Shown in pieces: positions 17,422 through 26,490 of a DNA stretch of 64,000 nucleotides (its first letter is position 1; the number at the start of each line of letters is the position of its first letter). The stretch spans positions 6,025,001 to 6,089,000 of the forward strand of contig NZ_LT629693.1 in NCBI RefSeq assembly GCF_900099825.1, in the 5' to 3' direction. The notes under the pieces were generated by a model. That model made no database searches and was not told the origin of the DNA. It was given only the letters and a program-made list of their open reading frames with translations. Origin of the DNA: Bradyrhizobium ottawaense (GTDB lineage: Bacteria > Pseudomonadota > Alphaproteobacteria > Rhizobiales > Xanthobacteraceae). A program made the position numbers and the translations under genes.

Positions 17422-18086
17422 GGCAACCGGATAACGCACCAAGGGGTACTTGGACCCTCGCTCTGACGAATTAAGAAAGAGTCCTTGGAACCATTGGCCG
17501 AAGAAAAATCTTGGAATAGTCGGGTGCGCCCACCGCCGCGGCGCTAACTGATCCGGAACGGCCTCAGCCTTGCCCCCCCTTACGCTGGGGCCGTTTCTTT
17601 TTGACAGGCGGACGCGCATGCGCCGGTGCCGATCGGCTGGCACCACAATGGCCCGCCACGAACTTAAAAGGCCGCAGGCATTTTCGCGCTGCGACCTACC
17701 GGGCTCAAAATAATTTGGTTTTACAAAATGGTTGATCCGCCGTTCAGCCCCGGTCGTCAAAGACTGAGCCAAATTTTTATGAGCGGGGAGTCAAAACCGT
17801 GGTTCCAGCCCGAGGAACACGGCAGGTGTTGCAAAACTGCAGCGCACGAACACCACGAAGAACGGAAGAGGCCGCCAACTGAGGCGGCCTTACTGCTAAG
17901 TCGGGGCTGCAAGCCGGGCGATGAAAGCCACTCGTTCATGTGGATGCGGTCTCCTTACATAGTCCTGTTTTTTCTTGATGCAGCCGTCACAATAGTTGGC
18001 TATCGTGGTTCCATCATCGGCACACCCAGGTAGTTATCCGATGACTGTGAGCAGAAGACTCGCGCCTTAAGTGAGCGCGAGCACCC
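17422..18086. other. Gene-free stretch with two hairpins
   Basis: No convincing gene on either strand. It holds a strong terminator at 17557-17602 and a second hairpin at 17869-17890 (AGGCCGCC and GGCGGCCT) with only a weak T-tract. The rightward terminator has no gene upstream of it, so a small RNA between about 17440 and 17600 is possible. Confidence 0.45.
17557..17602 (+). terminator. Strong rho-independent terminator without an obvious gene
   Basis: AACGGCCTCAGC pairs with GCTGGGGCCGTT (one T-G wobble), followed by TCTTTTT. There is no rightward coding sequence upstream. Confidence 0.6.
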
Positions 18087-18266
18087 ATGCTCAAAAACGC
18101 TCCCCGCCCGATCTGCCGGAAATGTGGCAAGCCGATGCACTTCGTGATCGTCAAGACAGGCGGTCGCAAATTTCGCTGTATCAGGTGCGATAACATCGAC
18201 CCAATGCAGGTCCCAGACTTTCAGGCAGGGGCCAAGAGCGAATTGCGGTCGCCGAAAACGACATGA
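18087..18266 (+). CDS. Small zinc-ribbon protein (59 aa)
   Basis: MLKNAPRPICRKCGKPMHFV is followed by GGRKFRCIRCDNIDPMQ: CRKC and CIRC pairs about 20 residues apart form a zinc ribbon. Basic tail. It is too short for routine gene calling but has good codon pattern. One of several small Cys-pair proteins in this window (598, 16862, 53868), of differing sequence. Confidence 0.65.
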   Translation: MLKNAPRPICRKCGKPMHFVIVKTGGRKFRCIRCDNIDPMQVPDFQAGAKSELRSPKTT

Positions 18267-18306
18267 AGGCCGCCTGAGTTGGGGCCCTCTTTACTTCGAA
18301 TGTCGC

Positions 18307-18373
18307 CTGTTGGCACTTTTGCGACATGTCGGGATGGTCTGGCAACGTCTGCAAACCGACGTGAATGACCCAT
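18307..18373 (+). repeat. Dispersed intergenic repeat, copy B
   Basis: Contains GTTGGCACTTTTGCGACATG and ends with CAAACCGACGTGAATGACCC, which matches the 3' part of copy D at 51050. The middle is shorter than in copy D. The rest of 18267-18632 holds no gene. Confidence 0.65.
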
Positions 18374-18632
18374 ACGTCACATTGTTCGCTGGCCCTACGG
18401 TAATACGCCGAAGCAATCCGGGACATCTTCCCGGGGACGCATTTGAGCGGTTACAGTGCTGCCTCGTCGGCAAGACCAACTCGCTGCGTCGCCTCATTGT
18501 CGCAATACAAGTTGATAGTTTGTGGGGAAGGCGATTGGCTGTTGCCATCAGTCCGGCTTATCTGGTGACCTAACACGATTGCCCGGAAGGCTGTTTGCTG
18601 TCGGCAATCAAATTTCTGTTCTGGGCTGCACA

Positions 18633-20531
18633 TTGATCGAAAATCCAGCAACTACTGCCGCCGAGGCAGCGCGACAAGCTCCGCCGGGTAAGCTGCAAAC
18701 TCTCGGCTTGTCGGCGCTTGGCATCGTATTTGGCGATATCGGGACCAGCCCTCTTTATACGTTCAAGACCATTCTCGGTACCACCGAAGGCGCTCCCGAC
18801 GCAGGTGTTATCCTGGGCGCGCTTTCGCTCGTGCTCTGGACTCTCTTTATCATTACAACGGTCAAATATGTCTCGTTCGCTATGCGCGTCGACAATGACG
18901 GCGAGGGTGGCATTCTGGCCTTGATGGCCTTGTTGGGAGTTAAGAAGCAACAGCGGCCGACCATCGTGGCAGTCGGCCTGTTCGGGGCGGCTCTGATTTA
19001 CGGTGATGGGGCGATTACGCCGGCGATTTCGGTGCTGTCGGCACTGGAGGGCCTGAACATGGCGACTCCGGTATTGCAGTCCTATGTCGTTCCCGCCGCC
19101 GTTGCGATCCTGCTCGCGCTGTTTGCCATCCAGTCGCTGGGAACAGCAGCGATTGGCAATTATTTTGGCCCGGTAATGCTGCTCTGGTTTGTCGCCCTGG
19201 CGTTGATGGGGATTTCAGGCATTGTCCAACATCCTTCCGTGTTCGCCGCACTCAATCCTGTCTACGGTCTGTCGTATCTGTTCTCACATGGGGCCACCGG
19301 CTTTCTGGTTTTGGGCGCGGTGTTTCTCTGCGTCACCGGCGCTGAAGCTCTCTATGCCGATATGGGTCATTTCGGTAGGCGGCCCATTACACTGGCATGG
19401 TTCGCGGTCGTCTTCCCCAGTCTGATCCTCAACTATGCCGGGCAGGCGGCGCTGGTTCTTGAAGGCGTCCCGACGGACGGCAATATTTTCTTTCGGCTTT
19501 GTCCCGGAGGTCTCCTGATTCCGTTCATCGCGCTTGCGACAGTAGCGACGATCATTGCCAGCCAATCGATTATAACCGGGGCTTTCTCGATGACACGGCA
19601 GGCAATTCAACTCGGCTGGCTGCCAAGGCTGCGGATCAAGCAGACCTCATCGGAAGGTTACGGCCAGATTTACGTCGGTGTCGTCAACTGGCTGCTAATG
19701 ATCGTAACCCTCGGGCTCACAATCGGGTTTGGCAGATCCGATAATCTAGCGGCTGCCTACGGCATCGCGGTTTCGCTGACGATGCTGATGACGTCGGCAC
19801 TGCTTTTCATTGCAATGCGCGAGATCTGGGGTTGGAGCATGTTGGCCGCCGGATCTGTCGCAGCCTTCTTTCTCATCGTCGATTGCGCCTTCTTCCTTGC
19901 CAATCTAACCAAGATCGCCGAGGGCGGATATGTACCGCTGATCTTGGCTGCTTCTGTCTACAGCGTGATGTGGATCTGGCATCGCGGAGCGGCTGCCGTG
20001 ATGACCAGAATGCATGAATCTCTGATCCCCGTCCCGGAATTCATGAAGGATATTCAATCCAAAAGCATTCCACGCGTTCCCGGTACGGCCGTGTTCCTGA
20101 CCAGGACCGAGCGGGATACGCCGCCCGTCATGATCTGGCACGTCAAGCATAACCGCGCATTGCATGAACATCTCTTCGTGCTGCGCGTGGAAATCCTGTC
20201 AGTGCCGTGGGTCGCGCCCGGCAACCGCATGACAATCGACGAAGTCGCGCCGAATTTCTGGCGCGCGGAAGCGCGTTTCGGCTTCATGGAGCGCCCGCAT
20301 ATTCCGGAACTGCTTACGGTCGGCAAGGCGTTGGGATGTACTATCGATCTCGACGACGTGACCTATTATGTGGGACATGAGACGGTGGTCGGCCGCGAAG
20401 ACGGCATGGGCTTGCCTGCCTGGCAGGAGCGGTTCTTTGCTGTGATGGAGCGCAACGCCGTCCATGTTAGCGACTTCTTCAGCCTCCCCAGCGATCAGGT
20501 CGTTGAGATCGGGCGGCAGGTTTCAATTTAG
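18633..20531 (+). CDS. kup: Kup-type potassium uptake transporter (632 aa)
   Basis: Inner-membrane K+/H+ symporter of the KUP/HAK/KT family. The hallmark GIVFGDIGTSPLYTFKTIL is near the N-terminus, followed by about twelve hydrophobic segments (including LIYGDGAITPAISVLSALEG and VTGAEALYADMGHFG) and a soluble C-terminal domain (LEHLFVLRVEILSVPWV-like region, then VYYVGHET-like region). TTG 18633 gives the usual length; an in-frame GTG at 18522 would add 37 unconserved-looking residues. No ribosome site is obvious. It stands alone between dispersed repeats B and C. Confidence 0.9.
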   Translation: MIENPATTAAEAARQAPPGKLQTLGLSALGIVFGDIGTSPLYTFKTILGTTEGAPDAGVILGALSLVLWTLFIITTVKYVSFAMRVDNDGEGGILALMALLGVKKQQRPTIVAVGLFGAALIYGDGAITPAISVLSALEGLNMATPVLQSYVVPAAVAILLALFAIQSLGTAAIGNYFGPVMLLWFVALALMGISGIVQHPSVFAALNPVYGLSYLFSHGATGFLVLGAVFLCVTGAEALYADMGHFGRRPITLAWFAVVFPSLILNYAGQAALVLEGVPTDGNIFFRLCPGGLLIPFIALATVATIIASQSIITGAFSMTRQAIQLGWLPRLRIKQTSSEGYGQIYVGVVNWLLMIVTLGLTIGFGRSDNLAAAYGIAVSLTMLMTSALLFIAMREIWGWSMLAAGSVAAFFLIVDCAFFLANLTKIAEGGYVPLILAASVYSVMWIWHRGAAAVMTRMHESLIPVPEFMKDIQSKSIPRVPGTAVFLTRTERDTPPVMIWHVKHNRALHEHLFVLRVEILSVPWVAPGNRMTIDEVAPNFWRAEARFGFMERPHIPELLTVGKALGCTIDLDDVTYYVGHETVVGREDGMGLPAWQERFFAVMERNAVHVSDFFSLPSDQVVEIGRQVSI

Positions 20532-20570
20532 ACACCACGACTAAGCTGTTCCGTCGACGCTCTCGATTGC

Positions 20571-20652
20571 TGCGGCGCATGAGTCTCTTGTTGGCACCTT
20601 TGGGACATGCCCGCTGATCCTGAGAACGTCCGCTTATTGGGGGTGGACCGGA
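20571..20652 (+). repeat. Dispersed repeat copy C, 5' half (split by group II intron)
   Basis: TGCTGCGGCGCATGAGTC, GTTGGCACCTTTGGGACATG and ACGTCCGCTTATTGGGGG match copies A, D and the fragment at 56115. It ends at GACCGGA, exactly where the intron begins. Confidence 0.75.
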
Positions 20653-22560
20653 GTGCGCCGGGAGACCGGCAAGGAGTAGATGGTGGAAGTCCATCACGAT
20701 GAAGGAGTAGCGAACCGCATCGACCCCGAGTCATGCGCAGATGCCCGCGAGGGCCTCGGCGAAGCGTTGACAGGGGAGCGCATAGGCCAGCCATTGAGCC
20801 GCGAAAGTACCCTCATTCTGGGTGCCGACGTCGTTCCGGTGACGGAAGGCAACACGGATGGGCGCGATAACGCGAGCGCCCAGACGGCCCGGCGTGGTCT
20901 TAGACACTGGCATGTGCGCACGCTCTTGCTTGGGAACCGGGAGATCTCATGGTCGGCCAGCACCAGTATGCGTGCTGCACTGGCCCGCGTCGGGAAGGCG
21001 AGGAGCCGTAGCCGATGATGTACGATCATGAGAAGTCTGACCCCGCCATAGTAGCTGTGAAGCCAACGAACAAAGCCGGGCAACCGGCTGTGGAGTTGGT
21101 GGAGCCAAGGGCGGGGGCCGAGGGGAATGTGCGTCAGCAAAGCACGGGCCGGGCACAGTACCGGGGAACCGTGTCACAGGCGCTGGAGCGCATACGGCAA
21201 GCCGCAAGGCAAAGGAAGAAGGAGAAGTTCACCGCGCTCTTCCATCACGTCAGTATTGACCATCTCGCAGAGGCATTCTCTGAACTCAAGGGGAATGCTG
21301 CAGCTGGAGTGGATGGGCTGACATGTCGGGATTACGAGCAGCACCTTGAGCGCAATCTTGAGGACCTGCATGCTCGCGTCCATCGGGGAGCGTATCGGGC
21401 ACTACCGTCGCGGCGGGTTTACATACCCAAACCGGATGGTCGGCAACGCCCGATCGCGGTCGCCGCCCTTGAGGACAAGATCGTCCAGAGGGCCACGGCT
21501 GCGGTGCTGAGCGCGATCTACGAGGAGGATTTCCTCGGGTTCTCGTATGGGTTCCGACTCGAACGCAGCACGCACGATGCGATGGATGCGCTCATGGTCG
21601 GGATCACCAGCACAAAGGTGAACTGGATACTGGACGCTGACATCCGCTCGTTCTTCGACACGGTGAGCCAGGAGTGGCTCATCAGGTTTGTAGAACATCG
21701 CGTCGGCGACCGACGTATCATCCGCCTGATCCAGAAATGGCTCAAGGCAGGCGTCCTGGAAGACGGAATCGTGACGGTCAGTGACAAGGGGACCGGGCAG
21801 GGATCGGTGATCTCACCGCTTCTGGCCAATCTCTACTTACACTACGTTTTCGATCTCTGGGCCGAGCGCTGGCGACGGCGTGAGGCAGCGGGCAATATGA
21901 TCATCGTGCGCTACGCCGACGACCTCATTGTTGGCTTCGAGCACGAGACCGACGCCCGTCGCTTCCTCGACGAGATGCGTAAGCGGTTACAGGAGTTTGC
22001 ACTGTCGCTTCATTCGGAGAAGACCCGGCTGATCGAGTTTGGACGCTTCGCGGTGGAAAACCGCAAGCGGCGCGGGCTCGGCAAACCGGAGACCTTCACC
22101 TTCCTGGGCTTCACCTTTATCTGCAGCAAAACTCGTCGGGGCAAATTCCAAATCAAACGAAAGTCCCGGCGCGATCGCATGCAGGCAAAGTTGCAAGCCA
22201 TCAAACAGGAACTGCGACGGAGCATGCATCAGCCGATTCCCCAGCAGGGAAGATGGTTGCAGCAGGTCGTCACCGGTTACTTCAACTACCACGCGGTGCC
22301 GACAAACAGTTCGTCACTGTCCGCGTTCCTATTCCACGTTACCAATCTCTGGCGGCGAACGCTGCAGTGGCGGAGCCAAAAAGATGGGATGACCTGGGAG
22401 CGGATCAAGCGGTTGGCCGACCACTGGCTCCCGAAACCGCGAATCCTTCATCCGTGGCCAGAGAGTCGCTTCGCCGTCAGACACCCAAGGTGGGAGCCGT
22501 ATGCCCGAATTGGGCCCGTACGGATCTGTGCGGGGGGCGCGAGGTAACTCGCGTCCCTAC
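20653..22560 (+). mobile_element. Group II intron with encoded reverse transcriptase
   Basis: It starts with GTGCGCCGGGAG (bacterial GTGYG consensus). Domain V is recognisable at 22494-22526: GAGCCGTA pairs with the CGTACGG arm around an inner stem. A domain VI stem (GGCGCGAGG and CTCGCGTCC) ends near CCCTAC at about 22560. The reverse transcriptase stop lies inside domain VI. Sequence on both sides belongs to one dispersed repeat, which fixes the insertion site to within a few bases. Confidence 0.85.
21015..22547 (+). CDS. ltrA: Group II intron reverse transcriptase/maturase (510 aa)
   Basis: Shows the RT domains in order: IPKPDGRQRPIAVAALEDKI, WILDADIRSFFDTVSQEWLI, GTGQGSVISPLLANLYLHYV, and the catalytic IIVRYADDLIVGFEHE. 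These are followed by FLGFTFICSKTRRGKFQIK, the thumb/maturase (X) region and a short group II C-terminal region. There is no evident HNH endonuclease domain after the maturase, so mobility would rely on other priming. It supports splicing and retromobility of its host intron. The last ~18 codons overlap intron domains V and VI. ATG 21015 is one of two adjacent ATGs. Confidence 0.9.
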   Translation: MMYDHEKSDPAIVAVKPTNKAGQPAVELVEPRAGAEGNVRQQSTGRAQYRGTVSQALERIRQAARQRKKEKFTALFHHVSIDHLAEAFSELKGNAAAGVDGLTCRDYEQHLERNLEDLHARVHRGAYRALPSRRVYIPKPDGRQRPIAVAALEDKIVQRATAAVLSAIYEEDFLGFSYGFRLERSTHDAMDALMVGITSTKVNWILDADIRSFFDTVSQEWLIRFVEHRVGDRRIIRLIQKWLKAGVLEDGIVTVSDKGTGQGSVISPLLANLYLHYVFDLWAERWRRREAAGNMIIVRYADDLIVGFEHETDARRFLDEMRKRLQEFALSLHSEKTRLIEFGRFAVENRKRRGLGKPETFTFLGFTFICSKTRRGKFQIKRKSRRDRMQAKLQAIKQELRRSMHQPIPQQGRWLQQVVTGYFNYHAVPTNSSSLSAFLFHVTNLWRRTLQWRSQKDGMTWERIKRLADHWLPKPRILHPWPESRFAVRHPRWEPYARIGPVRICAGGAR

Positions 22561-22561
22561 C

Positions 22562-22608
22562 GCGAAAGGCGTCTGCGCACGGTCAAAATGACGCGTTTGA
22601 CCCTCAAG
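22562..22608 (+). repeat. Dispersed repeat copy C, 3' half
   Basis: GGTCAAAATGACGCGTTTGACCC matches GGTCAAACCGACGCGAATGACCC of copy D, directly after the intron 3' end. The rest of 22609-22804 holds no gene. Confidence 0.7.
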
Positions 22609-22804
22609 AGCCGTTGAGGCGAAGCGCCGATCGAGAGCGTTTCGCTGTTGTTAGCCTGACCTATTCCGAGCGGCCTGCAGCATTGGGTTAGAGGGATTGG
22701 TGTCAAAGCGGAGTGATCGGCCCTACCGCGTCTATGACGGCGATGCCGGGTCTGTGCCTCGAACGGCGTCACCCCCATGCTAGGGTAGCGGCGGGGTCCG
22801 CAGC

Positions 22805-23077
22805 TCAGCCCTTAAGAAGATACATTCGGGAGATTGCCGTAAATGGGCTGTTTCCGGCGTTGGGTGCGTCAGCGGCGACCTCGACTGATTTGTTACCGTT
22901 GACCGCCGCAATTCCGACCGCGAGCATCTGGGTTTGTCCGCCGCTTCCGGCATAGAACCAAGTGTTGGTGAAGCTAGCGCCCTGGTCTGTGAGGTTAAGA
23001 TAAATGACGGGAGCCGGTGTATCCGTAGCGTCGATCGCCGGCCCCACCTCATTGACTGTACACTTATACCAAGGCAT
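22805..23077 (-). CDS. Hypothetical protein, paralogue of the neighbouring FnIII protein N-terminus (90 aa)
   Basis: The protein starts MPWYKCTVNEVGPAIDATDT and continues with a beta-rich pattern (VIYLNLTD, FTNTWFYAG, MLAVGIAAVNGNKSVEV). It matches residues 1-90 of the next gene (23127-24029), including CTVNEVGPA, NTWFY and GPNAGG/APNAGN. No signal peptide. It is complete as a single-domain version, 49 bp downstream of that gene on the same strand. The domain is unrecognised. Confidence 0.7.
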   Translation of the reverse strand: MPWYKCTVNEVGPAIDATDTPAPVIYLNLTDQGASFTNTWFYAGSGGQTQMLAVGIAAVNGNKSVEVAADAPNAGNSPFTAISRMYLLKG

Positions 23078-23126
23078 TTCGATTCTCCTTACTTGCGGCG
23101 GTAGCCTGGTTGTATTTTGCTGCCCC

Positions 23127-24029
23127 TCAAGGACACGTAAACGGTCCGGCGGTTGCAGAGGCGGTCTTGTGGCTCGTCTGACCGGTAGCTGTGATCTGAA
23201 ACGTCTGACTTGGCTGCAGCTGTCCGAAGGGCACCGTTATCGGACAAAGTCCTTCCGGGACTACTCCGGAAAATGGCACACTAAACTCACCGAGGCTGTT
23301 AGCGGTCCCTAGGACCGGGAATGTTGCTGGCTGCTCCCCAACCACGGACCACACGACGGCGATGTCAACCGGCTCGTTATTTCCGAAGTTGGTCCCGGTG
23401 ATCGAGAGAACGAAATTGCCCGAGGAAGGAATTACGGCTGCAGAGAGAGTGGCGGCCGGAGGGGTGTCGGGGACCGTGACCAGAATCGAGTTCGACGGCG
23501 CCGAATAGCCAGCGTTATTGAAAGCTGCGACGTAGATCGTGTAGTCATGCCCGCCATCGAGAACCATGTAGCCCGTCGTTGAATTGGCCGGGACACCATA
23601 CTCGCCTGGCACGCCGTTCGGCTGCTGTTGAAATACAAGAACGAAGCCATCTTCGTTGTCCGAGTTATCGTTCCAACCAACGAATAACTGTCGTTGGCTC
23701 GGGCTAAGCGCAGGCTGTATTTCAATGAGGTGCAAGTTGGTGGGCGCCGCGGGCGGCCGGGGTCGCATTTCGTGGATGCGGTCAATTTCCGTATAGGGCA
23801 TGCCCCCAGCGTTCGGCCCCGTGGCGACCACATCGACGGCATTGTCACCGTTGATCGCAGCAATTGCGACATCGAGCATCTGATTCTGGGCTCCATCAGC
23901 CGCATAGAACCAGGTGTTCGCAAAGCTCCCCTTGGTATCGGTCAGGTTGATATAAACGACCGGCGAAGCTGTTTCGGTTCCGTCGACGGCGGGTCCGACT
24001 TCATTTACGGTGCACCTATACGATGGCAT
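23127..24029 (-). CDS. Hypothetical protein with fibronectin type III domain (300 aa)
   Basis: Residues 1-90 are a domain shared with the next gene (MPSYRCTVNEVGPAVDGTET start). Residues about 95-190 form a fibronectin type III domain: PAAPTNLHLIEI, LFVGWNDNSDNEDGFVL, GYMVLDGGHDYTIYVAAFNN and SAPSNSILVTVP. The remainder is a beta-rich domain with GTNFG (IPT-like). No signal peptide or membrane segment is visible, so the location is unclear despite the surface-type FnIII fold. It may be a two-gene operon with 22805-23077. Confidence 0.75.
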   Translation of the reverse strand: MPSYRCTVNEVGPAVDGTETASPVVYINLTDTKGSFANTWFYAADGAQNQMLDVAIAAINGDNAVDVVATGPNAGGMPYTEIDRIHEMRPRPPAAPTNLHLIEIQPALSPSQRQLFVGWNDNSDNEDGFVLVFQQQPNGVPGEYGVPANSTTGYMVLDGGHDYTIYVAAFNNAGYSAPSNSILVTVPDTPPAATLSAAVIPSSGNFVLSITGTNFGNNEPVDIAVVWSVVGEQPATFPVLGTANSLGEFSVPFSGVVPEGLCPITVPFGQLQPSQTFQITATGQTSHKTASATAGPFTCP

Positions 24030-24253
24030 CCGCCGCCTCCTAGCTTCGCATTAAAAGGTCTGAACGTAGACCAATTTGGCGGGCTTGTGAGCCTGGCGCC
24101 GATCCTCGGAGGCCAACTATAGCATACGCGGCGAGGGCTTCACACATGCTTGATGGAGGAATCCCGCGCGGCGTTCGCAAGAAAAAAGCCGCCGAGGTGA
24201 CCCAGCGAGCAATCCCTAAAATTTGAGATATATTTGCAATTCGATTTCAGGAG

Positions 24254-24421
24254 CTAGCCCGTCTTATTCGCCAGAGGGCGCCTGAGAGGCTGGCGAGCGT
24301 GGTGTAAAGCGCTGATGCGGCGTAGTGGCGTATCGCCTTCGTAAACTCGCCACTCCCATCGCGTTGGCTCCAAGGGGATTACTGTGATTTCAAGCAGGCG
24401 TGGGTGGGACTTCTTGGCCAT
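24254..24421 (-). CDS. Small hypothetical protein, probably altered at its C-terminus (55 aa)
   Basis: MAKKSHPRLLEITVIPLEPT, then RWEWRVYEGDTPL, resembles a family of about 60-residue Bradyrhizobium proteins. Those I remember continue with a GYETSRETAQ-like helix; here the tail is Arg-rich and unrelated, which suggests a frameshift near 24320. ATG 24421 is chosen over an upstream in-frame start. Role unknown. Confidence 0.5.
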   Translation of the reverse strand: MAKKSHPRLLEITVIPLEPTRWEWRVYEGDTPLRRISALHHARQPLRRPLANKTG

Positions 24422-24551
24422 CCAAGGAATATGCAATGCGGATAGAGCAGACGCCGAGCGGCTGTTTGGCCGTACTTCCCCTTAAGTAGTACCCCGTTGC
24501 GACGCGCTCCGCGTTGTGACGGGTTTTTGCTGCGGTGCATGAGTCCGTTCA

Positions 24552-25167
24552 TGATGCTGTGGACGGCTCCTCCACCGGCACGAGAGTGCCACGGATGTGG
24601 GGGCTGTTAAGGCTCCCACGATTCAGAGGAGCGAGCCATGCAGACGATTACGACAATCGGTTTAGACATCGCCAAGTCGGTTTTCCAGGTACACGGCGTT
24701 GATGCAGCGGGCCAGGTGGTCATCCGTCGCCAGTTGAAGCGGCAGTCTGTGCTGGCGTTTTTTCAGAAGCTGCCATCATGCCTGGTTGGCATAGAGGCTT
24801 GCGCCTCGTCTCACCATTGGTCGCGCGAACTTCAGGCGCTCGGCCATACCGTTCGGCTGATGCCGCCGGCCTACGTGAAGCCCTATGTAAAGCGGCAGAA
24901 GAACGACATGGCTGACGCAGAGGCTATCTGCGAAGCGGTCGCTCGAGCCAACATGCGGTTCGTACCAACGAAGACGCCTGAGCAGCAGAGCTGCTTGATG
25001 CTTCATCGCACCCGCCATCTCTTCATTCGCCAGCAGACCGCGGTGATCAATTCGATCCGGGCACATCTTGCCGAGTTAGGCATTGTCGCGCCGGTCGGAC
25101 GCAAAGGAGTGACCGAGCTGCTGCATATTGTTGCCGACCCGAGCGACAATCGGGTGTCAGAGGTTGC
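24552..25167 (+). mobile_element. IS110-family element remnant, copy 1
   Basis: The left end (CTGTGGACGGCTCCTCCACC and the leader to the start codon) and the first ~530 bp of the transposase gene are present; the right half is missing. A second remnant at 52454 has the same left end and stops near the same codon. Just left of it, 24529-24547 matches the start of dispersed repeat copies A and C (TGCTGCGGTGCATGAGTC), so it may have inserted beside such a repeat. Confidence 0.85.
24638..25167 (+). pseudogene. IS110 transposase, N-terminal half only
   Basis: MQTITTIGLDIAKSVFQVHG is the classic start of IS110 transposases, with the first catalytic Asp (GLDIAK). It continues with VGIEACASSHHWSREL (Glu), NDMADAEAICEAV (Asp-rich) and RAHLAELGIVAPVGRKG. 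Homology stops after VADPSDNRVSEVA, before the C-terminal Tnp_20 domain carrying the essential Ser. The frame runs on into unrelated sequence to 25351. It cannot be active alone. Confidence 0.85.
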
Positions 25168-25314
25168 CCTACCCCGGAGCCAACCATTGATTCGCGCGGA
25201 AGGCGAATCAAATTTCGGAGTTTCAGAAATTCGGTTTGGTCGTAGGTCTTGGCTCCAGAGCCAGTGGAGAAGGTTCCATTCCGTTTGCGATCCCCGCCCG
25301 TCTGCTTCGCGCTA

Positions 25315-26490
25315 TCACCGCGCCGGAAGGACAAAGATTTGGCCGGGATGAATCAGATTCGGATTGCGGATCTGCTCCCGGTTCGCCTTGTAAATGACGG
25401 CGTAGTGCGTGCCCACACCATAGGTGTGGCGGCTGAGGCGCCAGAGGCTATCGCCGCGGGAGACGGTGGTGGTTGCGATCTTCGGCACGACCACGGTGGA
25501 GGGCGAGCCTCCGTCTGGCAGAACGGTCGCCACGGCGGCCGCCAGCTGCGGCTGCTGTGCAGCGGCAGTGTCCGGCCGCTTGGAGGCTGTGGCCTGCGCC
25601 GGCACGGACGCCGTGACCATCGTGTCGGGAACGTTGAAGGGTACCTCGGCGCGTGCGCGCACCGCGCCGGAATTGGGCTCCACCTCGTCCAGCCTGACGC
25701 GGTAGCTGCCGGGCGCGACCCCTTCATTGATCGTGACCGCAAAACGTCCATCCGCGCCGGCCGTTGCTGACGCAACAAAGGTGTCGTTGAGATAAAGCCT
25801 CACCGCGACGCCGGGGCGCGCGCGGCCGCTCGCATGGAACTTGCCGCCTGGCTCGATCTCGACCGATTCCACAACCACTGCGCCGGCCATCGCCTTTGGC
25901 GCAGGCGGCTGCGACAGCACGACGGTGGGTTTGCTCGGCGTCATCAGCGCCACGACCGGCCGGTCGGTCGGTCCCGGCTCAATCGCCACCGCCACGCTCT
26001 GTTTGGACGTGGTCTGCCGGCCGTCCGGCTGGTTAGAGCGCAGCGTCAGGTCATAGGTACCTGGAGGAAGCCGGGGTGGGACCATGGCGAATTGTCCGGA
26101 TTGATCCGCGACCGCGCGATCATGCAGTTCGCCGTTGCGCAGCAGTTCCACTGTTGCGCCCGGCATCGCCCGGCCCGCGATTACCGCTTCGCCCGTCGGT
26201 TCGATGCGGGCAATGTCGAACGCCGGCACGCCGTCGTCGCTGTCCGGCGGTACGGACGATCCGGCCAGCGCGGCCGCCACGGCGTCTGCTTTTGCTTGCG
26301 CCGCTGCGAGCGCGTCCGGACCCGGATCTTGCGCGCCCGATGCTGGCTTAGAGACCGCCGGCGCGGCTGTTGCGGCCTTGGTGTCAACCGGCGGCTCGCG
26401 GCGGAAGTGCTGGATCGCGAAGACAAGCGGGATACCACAGGCCGCAACAAACGCCAGCAGGACCATTCGGCTCATCGACGTGGCGGTCAT
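25315..26490 (-). CDS. LysM-domain protein with Ig-like repeats (391 aa)
   Basis: N-terminal membrane anchor or signal (MVLLAFVAACGIPLVFAIQ), an Ala/Pro-rich linker, then two carboxypeptidase-regulatory/Ig-like beta domains (IEPTGEAVIAGRAMPGATVE; VEIEPGGKFHASGRARPGVA). A C-terminal LysM domain follows (VSRGDSLWRLSRHTYGVGTH to HPGQIFVLP). LysM binds peptidoglycan, so a periplasmic, envelope-anchored role is likely. Comparable proteins are common single genes in Bradyrhizobium. The stop at 25315 lies about 150 bp from the IS110 remnant; the LysM domain appears complete, so the insertion did not truncate it. Confidence 0.85.
   Translation of the reverse strand: MTATSMSRMVLLAFVAACGIPLVFAIQHFRREPPVDTKAATAAPAVSKPASGAQDPGPDALAAAQAKADAVAAALAGSSVPPDSDDGVPAFDIARIEPTGEAVIAGRAMPGATVELLRNGELHDRAVADQSGQFAMVPPRLPPGTYDLTLRSNQPDGRQTTSKQSVAVAIEPGPTDRPVVALMTPSKPTVVLSQPPAPKAMAGAVVVESVEIEPGGKFHASGRARPGVAVRLYLNDTFVASATAGADGRFAVTINEGVAPGSYRVRLDEVEPNSGAVRARAEVPFNVPDTMVTASVPAQATASKRPDTAAAQQPQLAAAVATVLPDGGSPSTVVVPKIATTTVSRGDSLWRLSRHTYGVGTHYAVIYKANREQIRNPNLIHPGQIFVLPAR

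Noticed and set aside
17422..17772. N-terminal extension of the 51-residue protein
   Set aside because: Arg/Pro-rich, crosses a strong hairpin, unlike the well-formed short protein.
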